Assembly (NCBI GenBank): GCA_041665065.1
Contig: JBAYJM010000012.1
Coordinates: 1-37,355, forward strand
Reading direction: 5' to 3'
DNA length: 37,355 bases
Source of the DNA: JBAYJM01 sp041665065
Lineage (GTDB): Bacteria; Patescibacteriota; Patescibacteriia; 2-01-FULL-39-33
The translations under genes and the position numbers were made by a program. The notes under the pieces are model-generated. The model was given only the letters and a program-made list of their open reading frames with translations. It searched no databases and was not told the origin of the DNA. The stretch's first letter is position 1. Each line of letters opens with the position of its first letter. This document shows, piece after piece, positions 31,863 through 37,355 of the stretch.

Positions 31863-32790
31863 CTAATTTGTCTTCTATCTTTTCTCCTAGGACTCTTTGC
31901 ATTTTTGATACATCGGGGCTGCGATATTTAATTTCATATTCTCTGCCGGGAAGAAATTGCGAGACAAGATTTTTGTCGCTAATTCTTATCAGCCTTTGGG
32001 CCAAGTCCAAAATTGTCGTCTGCCTGCCAACTCCGACATTTATAACTTCACCGTTTGCCTCCGGGGTGAGCAATGCCTTGACCGCCAAGCGCACGTTATC
32101 ATCAATATAAATAAAATCTCTTGTTTGATATCCATCGCCAAAAATAGTAGGCGCTTCATTATTTATGATTTGCTTTATAAAAACACCGGCCACAAAGCCA
32201 TAGGCGGAAGACTCTTGACGAGGACCAAAAACATTAAAAAATCTAAGCGAGCAAGTAGGCAAACCCAGTTGATCATTATAAACTTTCATCATCTTTTCTC
32301 CAATCAGCTTAACCAAGGCATAAAGACTGGTACTGTGGGTTTGGTGTTCCAATTCTTTATTAATATCTTCCCTAAGAGGCAGTTCATTTAAATTACCATA
32401 GGCTTCTGACGAAGAAGAAAATATCACTTTTTTAACCGCAAAATCCTTAGACAATGTTAAAATATTTTTAAAACCGACAATGTCATCCAAAACCAAAAGC
32501 GGCTGTTCAATGACTCTTTTTACTCCAAGTACAGCGGCGTAATGAAATACATAATCAATTTTATGATCCAAAAAAATACGCTTCAAAAATTCATAATCAT
32601 TTACATCCCCCTCTATAAATTCAAATGAGCTATTTTTTTTAGCCTCTGCCAAATTTTCCACCTTGCCGGTAGACAAATTATCCAACGCTATTACTTTTGA
32701 CTCTTGTGATAAAAGAAAGTCACAAAGATTCGAGCCTATAAATCCGGCTCCCCCCGTTACCAAAACAGACGAGTCTTTTAATGCCTCCAT
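31816..32790 (-). CDS. GalE-like NAD-dependent epimerase (extended SDR)
   Basis: 324 aa. VLVTGGAGFIGSNLCD (10-25), ALDNLSTGK, FSSSSEAYGN, an intact catalytic pair SLYALVK (YxxxK), RFFNVFGPRQ and RDFIYIDDNV. It most resembles UDP-glucose/UDP-GlcNAc 4-epimerases of the WbpP/GalE type. It acts in the cytoplasm on nucleotide sugars. It follows the epimerase-dehydrogenase fusion by 5 bases. Confidence 0.9.
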   Translation of the reverse strand: MEALKDSSVLVTGGAGFIGSNLCDFLLSQESKVIALDNLSTGKVENLAEAKKNSSFEFIEGDVNDYEFLKRIFLDHKIDYVFHYAAVLGVKRVIEQPLLVLDDIVGFKNILTLSKDFAVKKVIFSSSSEAYGNLNELPLREDINKELEHQTHSTSLYALVKLIGEKMMKVYNDQLGLPTCSLRFFNVFGPRQESSAYGFVAGVFIKQIINNEAPTIFGDGYQTRDFIYIDDNVRLAVKALLTPEANGEVINVGVGRQTTILDLAQRLIRISDKNLVSQFLPGREYEIKYRSPDVSKMQRVLGEKIEDKLDENLRKTYEWYLSQK

Positions 32791-32795
32791 GTTTT

Positions 32796-35045
32796 TTATA
32801 GTGATTTATAAATAAAACCTAAGCTCTCAGCCTCCTGCTTGTTATAAAATTTTTTTATATCGACCAAAACCGGATCGCCATGCATTTTATTTTTCAAATC
32901 ATGCAAGCTGATTGTTTTAAAATCATGATGCGGACTAAAAACAACTATGCCGTCAAATATATGTTCCCTGCTTAAGAAATCTATATTTTCCACTCCAAAT
33001 TCCTGCTGAATTCCACCATTTGCCACAATCGGCTCATAACCATAAACTTTTATCCCAAATTCTTTTAGATAATCAATAATCTCTTTTGCCTTGCTGTTTC
33101 TGGTATCAGGGACATTCTCCTTAAAGGTTAAGCCCATGACCAGTACTTTGCTATCGCTAATAACCTTCCTGGCCCGAGTCAAGCCCTTGATAACCATTTC
33201 GGCAATATGGCGTGCCATATATTCATTGGTAGCTCGGCCAGCTAAGATAACCTGGGGATGATAACCCAATTGGAGTGCCTTGTGAGTTAAATAATAGGGA
33301 TCAACGCCAATACAGTGGCCGCCGACCAAGCCGGGAAAAAATTGGCCGGAATTAAAATTCCACTTAGTGCCGGCAGCTTCCAAAACCTCTCTCGTGTCTA
33401 TGCCTATTTTTTCAAAAATCAAAGATAATTCGTTTACTAAGGCAATATTTAAATCCCTTTTGACATTTTCAATCACCTTGGCCGCCTCTGCCACCTTTAA
33501 TGACGAAGCCCTATGCACTCCCGCTGGAATAACCGAACCGTATAACTCCGCTATCTTATTTAAAGCATCCTCATCGCTTCCTGAAACAACTTTTACAATC
33601 TTATCAATGGTATGCTCTTTGTCACCCGGATTAACTCTTTCAGGGGAATAGCCGATTTTAAAATCAACTCCCACTTTCATTCCGGACAACTTTTCCAAGA
33701 TTGGAATACATATTTCTTCTGTACATCCGGGATAAACCGTAGATTCATAAATTACTATTGAGCCTCGCTTTAAATTCCGACCAACTGTTTCTGTGGCCTT
33801 AATTACCGGCGTAAGATCAGGATTTTTTGCCTTATCAATGGGCGTTGGCACCGTCACAATAACAAAATCAGCTTCTTTTATGCGCTGCTCATCAACAGTA
33901 AAATCTATATTATAATCGGAAATATTTTCCACTTCTTTAGTTGAGTCATAACCATTTATTAAATCATTAACTCTTTTTTCTTTGGTATCAAAACCGATTA
34001 CCTTGTATTTAGTCGAAAACAAAGCCGCCAGCGGCAACCCGACATACCCCAATCCCACAATACAGATACTCTTATCCATATTATCCGTCTCATCAATATT
34101 ATAATATTCCTTATACCAATCAATAAATCTCCCTACACCCTCCTCAATGGAAATTTGCGGCTTATAATCCAAAAGTGATTTGGCCTTTGAAATATCGGCA
34201 TGAGTTTCTTTAACATCGCCGACTTGGAGCGGAAGATATTTTTTGATGGCCTTACGATTGAGTTTATTTTCAATTGTTTCAATAAAATAACTTAACTCTA
34301 TTGGATTGTCATTTCCAAGATTAAAAATTTGATAACCCTGACAACGATCAATAGCCAAAATAATACCGGCAACTATATCATCAATATAAGTAAAATCACG
34401 TCTGTGTTCGCCATTATTATAAATTTCAATATGATTATCTTCCAAAATTGATTTTGTAAATTTAAACAGAGCCATATCCGGCCTTCCCCATGGCCCATAA
34501 ACAGTAAAAAACCTTAAGCCGAAGCAGTTAATATTGTAAAGGCGATGATAGACATGCGCTTGAAGCTCATTGGCTTTTTTGGTAGCGGCATAGAAAGAAA
34601 TCGGATTATCAACCGGATCAGATTCCGAAAAAGGAATTTTAGTATTACCGCCATAAACCGAAGAGGATGAAGCAAATACAAAATAATTAACAGCAAACTC
34701 TTTGGCCATTTCCAAAATATTATTGGTACCAACAATATTGGACTGTATGTATGCATCAGGATTTTCTAAAGAGTAACGCACTCCCGCTTGAGCAGCCAAG
34801 TGGCAAATTCTATCTATTTTGTTTTCTACAAATATTTTTCGAAGGCCATTAATATCAGATATGTCCTGTCTATACATTTTAATATTACGCCCAACAAAAA
34901 AATTCCTGATTCTATCTTCTTTTATAGCAGGATCATAATAGGAATTAAAATTATCCACCCCAATAACCTCATCTCCCCTGTCTATTAGTTGTTTTGCCAC
35001 ATGAGAGCCGATAAAACCCGCAGCGCCCGTTACCAGAATAACCAT
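32796..35045 (-). CDS. fusion: UDP-uronate 4-epimerase + UDP-sugar 6-dehydrogenase
   Basis: 749 aa, uninterrupted. Residues 1-322 are a UDP-glucuronate 4-epimerase-type SDR: TGAAGFIGSHVAK, HLAAQAGVRYSLENP (82-96), ASSSSVYGGNTKIPFSE, Y152-AAT-K156, RFFTVYGPWGRPDMALF. Residues 323-749 are a complete nucleotide-sugar 6-dehydrogenase starting at an internal Met323 (MDKSICIVGLGYVGLPLA), with FKIGYSPERVNPGD and the catalytic Cys578 in VGGHCIGVDPYYLTHKA. The latter string is typical of the TviB/WbpO branch (UDP-HexNAc). The halves would act in succession: oxidise C6, then epimerise C4 to the galacto-uronate. It is the first gene of the 14-kb transcript. Confidence 0.93.
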   Translation of the reverse strand: MVILVTGAAGFIGSHVAKQLIDRGDEVIGVDNFNSYYDPAIKEDRIRNFFVGRNIKMYRQDISDINGLRKIFVENKIDRICHLAAQAGVRYSLENPDAYIQSNIVGTNNILEMAKEFAVNYFVFASSSSVYGGNTKIPFSESDPVDNPISFYAATKKANELQAHVYHRLYNINCFGLRFFTVYGPWGRPDMALFKFTKSILEDNHIEIYNNGEHRRDFTYIDDIVAGIILAIDRCQGYQIFNLGNDNPIELSYFIETIENKLNRKAIKKYLPLQVGDVKETHADISKAKSLLDYKPQISIEEGVGRFIDWYKEYYNIDETDNMDKSICIVGLGYVGLPLAALFSTKYKVIGFDTKEKRVNDLINGYDSTKEVENISDYNIDFTVDEQRIKEADFVIVTVPTPIDKAKNPDLTPVIKATETVGRNLKRGSIVIYESTVYPGCTEEICIPILEKLSGMKVGVDFKIGYSPERVNPGDKEHTIDKIVKVVSGSDEDALNKIAELYGSVIPAGVHRASSLKVAEAAKVIENVKRDLNIALVNELSLIFEKIGIDTREVLEAAGTKWNFNSGQFFPGLVGGHCIGVDPYYLTHKALQLGYHPQVILAGRATNEYMARHIAEMVIKGLTRARKVISDSKVLVMGLTFKENVPDTRNSKAKEIIDYLKEFGIKVYGYEPIVANGGIQQEFGVENIDFLSREHIFDGIVVFSPHHDFKTISLHDLKNKMHGDPVLVDIKKFYNKQEAESLGFIYKSL

Positions 35046-35053
35046 ATTTCGCC

Positions 35054-35082
35054 TTGATTAATACCTAATAATATCCTAATAT
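35054..35082 (+). promoter_or_regulatory. possible promoter of the divergent GT4 gene
   Basis: TTGATT (35054-35059), 17 bases, TAATAT (35077-35082). It overlaps the opposing -10 at 35081-35086, so the two promoters would compete. Confidence 0.3.
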
Positions 35083-35109
35083 TATAACAGATCAATCAAA
35101 AAATTTCAA
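35081..35109 (-). promoter_or_regulatory. promoter of the main glycan transcript
   Basis: Minus strand TTGAAA (35109-35104), 17 bases, TATAAT (35086-35081) preceded by TGT. The leader is about 28 bases with a weak AAGGCG before the ATG at 35045. The genes from 35045 to 20721 follow with overlaps or gaps of at most 5 bases, so they are probably one transcript. Confidence 0.7.
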
Positions 35110-35118
35110 ATCAATATA

Positions 35119-36252
35119 ATGACTAAAGTTAGCAAAATTTTATATATTATTACCCAGTCATCTTGGGGCGGAGCGCAAAAATACGTATACGAGCTAGCCT
35201 CTAAAATAGGCCAAGATTATGATGTTTTAGTGGCTGGGGGTGAAGATACCATGGAAGAGATGGTTAATCGACTGGAAAAGGCAAAATTACAATTTATTCC
35301 CCTAAAAAATCTGGTTAGAAACATCAGCCCCATGAAAGACCTAAAAGCACCCTGGGAAATAAAAAAGATCATTGAAAGGGAAAAACCGGATATTATCCAC
35401 CTAAATAGCAGTAAGGCAAGTATTGTTGGCACAATGGGGGCAGTCCTATCAAAACACAAGACCAAAGTAATATACACTTGCCACGGATGGGTCTTTAATG
35501 AATCCCTAAATCCCTTTATTAAAATTGTTTATTTTGTTTTGGAAAAAGTTACCGGATATTTTAAAAATTTAGTAATATGCGTTTCTGATGGCGATAGAAT
35601 CTCGGCTATAGACAAAAAGGTCATCGCCAAAAACAAATTAATTGCCATAAACAATGGCATTGAAAATATCAGCCATCTAAACAGAGAAGAAGCGAGGAAA
35701 GCTCTTGGACTTGATCAAAATGATTTTATAGTCGGTTCAATTGGGAATTTTTACAAGACCAAAGGATTTAAATATCTGATTGAAGCGGCTGATATCTTGA
35801 TTAATGAGGAAAAACTTAACATTAAATTCGCAATAATCGGCGATGGAGATCTAAAAAAAGAATTAGAAAATTTAATTACAGAAAAAAAATTAGCTGGGAA
35901 TTTTCTGCTCTTAGGCAGAAAAATAAATGCTTCAATCCTTCTCAAGGCTTTTGATATTTATGCCAGTACATCCATCAAAGAGGGCTTCCCCTATTCCATC
36001 CTGGAGGCCATGGATGCGCAATTGCCGATTGTCGCAACTGCCGTTGGCGGGATTAAAGAGATAATTAATAATAATGCCAATGGCCTAACATGCGATTCCA
36101 AAAGTCCCTCAGACATTGCTGATAAGATAAAACTATTGCTAAATGATCAATTGAGAAATCAACTCGGCCAACAAGCCTCCCTTGATGCTAAAGATAAATA
36201 TAGCATCAATCAAATGATAGAAAAAACCCGAACCGCTTATCAAAATATTTAA
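35119..36252 (+). CDS. family 4 glycosyltransferase
   Basis: 377 aa, GT-B fold of the EpsD/capM type: ILYIITQSSWGGAQKYVYEL (7-26), IIHLNSSKAS, YTCHGWVFNE, IAINNGIENI, IVGSIGNFYKTKGFKYLIEA, FAIIGDGDLKKEL and the EX7E motif KEGFPYSILEAM. It transfers a sugar to the lipid-linked glycan. It is the only plus-strand gene in the right part, and its stop abuts the stop of the convergent polymerase-like gene with no spacer. Confidence 0.92.
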   Translation: MTKVSKILYIITQSSWGGAQKYVYELASKIGQDYDVLVAGGEDTMEEMVNRLEKAKLQFIPLKNLVRNISPMKDLKAPWEIKKIIEREKPDIIHLNSSKASIVGTMGAVLSKHKTKVIYTCHGWVFNESLNPFIKIVYFVLEKVTGYFKNLVICVSDGDRISAIDKKVIAKNKLIAINNGIENISHLNREEARKALGLDQNDFIVGSIGNFYKTKGFKYLIEAADILINEEKLNIKFAIIGDGDLKKELENLITEKKLAGNFLLLGRKINASILLKAFDIYASTSIKEGFPYSILEAMDAQLPIVATAVGGIKEIINNNANGLTCDSKSPSDIADKIKLLLNDQLRNQLGQQASLDAKDKYSINQMIEKTRTAYQNI

Positions 36253-37355
36253 TTATTTTGAAAGCTGTAATAGCTGGGCTGAGAGATCCTTATTGCCAGG
36301 ATCTAAGGTTAAAAAAGTATTTATAAAAACCTTCAGGTTATCAGTCATAGCCTGTTTTTGCGCCTGATCTACGCTTGATTCATCAATCCATGATTTTACC
36401 TCGCTTGTTATCTGCGAGATGCTTTTTCCTGCAATACCTCTTTTAACAATTATATCGGCAAATTCTTTATTGGCTGACAAATTAGATATTATTGACAAGA
36501 AATCATTGACAGCATTTTCTTTATAATAATATTTTGTTGAGCCCTCATAAACCAAATCGGCGGCCGAAACATATGAATTATCAACTTTATTTTGATCTTT
36601 TAAATATTTGTAGTAATTGGCCAGATAAAGATGGACATTGGCGCCTTCAAAATAAACCTGTGGCCTGCCCGGACTTAATTCCTTGGCCCTATCAAAAGCC
36701 TGTTTGGCCTTTTCCAGTCTGCTTGGGTCAAAAACCGACGCCATCTCATAGAACCTTATAGCCAACAGATAATTAGAAACGCTATGGCCGTTTTCTTTAA
36801 GCTGATTTTCAACTTCTTTTTCTACGGAGTTTGTTATTGTTGCCATTTTATCGGCAGGATAAGCTTCCTGCAATTTAGAATCTCTTATCCACTGAGAAAT
36901 TATATTATTATAATAATCAACTAAATAACGTCTATATTCCTGATTACCCTGAGTATTTCTGGATAAAACATTTTCATAAGCAGCAATCCTTTGCTCAATC
37001 GGCGTGTCAGATGGCGCAATCATGGCCTTAATAAAATCAATATTAGCATTTACCGGCTTTATATTAAAAATATAAATGGCTGGCAAGAGTAAAATGACAA
37101 ATATTATAAAAACAACGGCCTTAAATTTGTTATTACTTAAAAATTTAAAATCAAAAGACGGACCATACATCCCCACGAAAGCGATAATTACCATTAATGG
37201 TATATAAGTGGCCAGAGCCTCAAAAATAAAAAGGTTTTGAATAATGTAGGCTAAAATCAGGATAGTAAAGATAATTGGTGTGAAATATTTTTTGCCCCAG
37301 GCTTTGTTTGCAATTTGCAAATTATCTTTTTCTGATTCATCGTCTGACTTATCAG
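36253..37355 (-). CDS. C-terminal part of probable O-antigen ligase/Wzy-like protein with TPR tail (5' truncated)
   Basis: The frame stays open through the right edge: codons upstream of the Met at 37320 encode a charged linker (DKSDDESEKDN), so the gene starts outside the window. The visible 367 residues show three membrane segments (about KYFTPIIFTILILAYIIQNL, a second just after, and AVVFIIFVILLLPAIYIF). A soluble helical region follows, with a TPR-like repeat (LEKAKQAFDRAKELSPGRPQVYF). The string AYIIQNLFIFEALATYIPLM resembles the last helices of CPR O-antigen ligase family proteins with TPR tails. It would polymerise or ligate repeat units outside the membrane. The family is inferred from the C-terminus only. 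Confidence 0.65.
   Translation of the reverse strand, partial: DKSDDESEKDNLQIANKAWGKKYFTPIIFTILILAYIIQNLFIFEALATYIPLMVIIAFVGMYGPSFDFKFLSNNKFKAVVFIIFVILLLPAIYIFNIKPVNANIDFIKAMIAPSDTPIEQRIAAYENVLSRNTQGNQEYRRYLVDYYNNIISQWIRDSKLQEAYPADKMATITNSVEKEVENQLKENGHSVSNYLLAIRFYEMASVFDPSRLEKAKQAFDRAKELSPGRPQVYFEGANVHLYLANYYKYLKDQNKVDNSYVSAADLVYEGSTKYYYKENAVNDFLSIISNLSANKEFADIIVKRGIAGKSISQITSEVKSWIDESSVDQAQKQAMTDNLKVFINTFLTLDPGNKDLSAQLLQLSK

Noticed and set aside
31957..32391. 144-codon plus-strand ORF
   Set aside because: It lies wholly antisense to an intact GalE-like epimerase gene.
1..37355. CRISPR arrays, insertion sequences, tRNA or rRNA genes
   Set aside because: I scanned the gaps between genes and saw no regularly spaced repeats, transposase motifs, terminal repeats, cloverleaf T-arm (GGTTCRANTCC) or rRNA cores.

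Overview
The window is AT-rich, tightly packed DNA with short gaps, many ATGA-type overlaps and few ribosome-binding sites. Together with a group 3b-type [NiFe] hydrogenase, a DUF3850/ASCH protein, a membrane-anchored small methyltransferase and a long S-layer/capsule-type glycan locus, this points to a Candidate Phyla Radiation bacterium (Patescibacteria, Parcubacteria/Falkowbacteria-like). That placement is inferred from gene content and style. There is no rRNA or tRNA here to anchor it. TGA acts as a stop, so the SR1/Gracilibacteria code is not used.

Region 1 (1-7301, all minus strand) is a hydrogenase operon read right to left: beta (Fe-S), gamma (FAD/2Fe-2S), membrane-anchored methyltransferase, HemB-like protein, HypC-HydE fusion, unknown 151-aa protein, delta (small subunit), EgtD-like methyltransferase, HD-domain protein, and the first 40 codons of alpha (large subunit) running off the window at base 1. 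Six non-structural genes are interleaved with the four structural ones. The HypC-HydE fusion joins a [NiFe] maturation chaperone domain to a radical-SAM enzyme of [FeFe]-hydrogenase maturation, and no hypA/B/D/E/F is present in the window. This is the best candidate for an undescribed system: a hybrid or alternative route for building or delivering the hydrogenase iron cofactor. The operon has an extended -10 promoter placed so that its mRNA should be leaderless, with an inverted repeat over the -35 region.

Region 2 (7350-12785, minus) holds housekeeping genes: galU, a small membrane protein, apt, a histidine phosphatase, mtnP (which with apt forms an MTA-to-AMP salvage pair), a PP2C-like phosphatase, a DUF3850 protein and rmuC. 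Region 3 (12879-15032, plus) holds alr, an FNR-like flavin reductase and a pterin carbinolamine dehydratase, with a perfect hairpin before the last.

Region 4 (15034-15490, minus) is a compositional island: one small GC-richer gene for a membrane-anchored protein, with a perfect-spacing TTGACA/TATAAT promoter and a leader of about 120 nt containing three hairpins.

Region 5 (15540-37355) is a surface-polysaccharide locus. It has a GT2, several SDR nucleotide-sugar enzymes (two with the catalytic Tyr replaced), GtrA, a WcaJ-type initiating phosphosugar transferase, a Wzx flippase, three tandem methyltransferases, a NodU/CmcH carbamoyltransferase, five GT4 genes (one a tandem GT4-GT4 fusion), a radical SAM/SPASM enzyme, an epimerase-dehydrogenase fusion and the C-terminal part of a probable Wzy/O-antigen ligase with a TPR tail at the right edge. 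GalU could feed UDP-glucose into this locus. The 14-kb block 35045-20721 is probably one transcript from a TTGAAA-17-TATAAT promoter. No intergenic stretch exceeds about 150 bases, and I saw no CRISPR array, IS element or tRNA.
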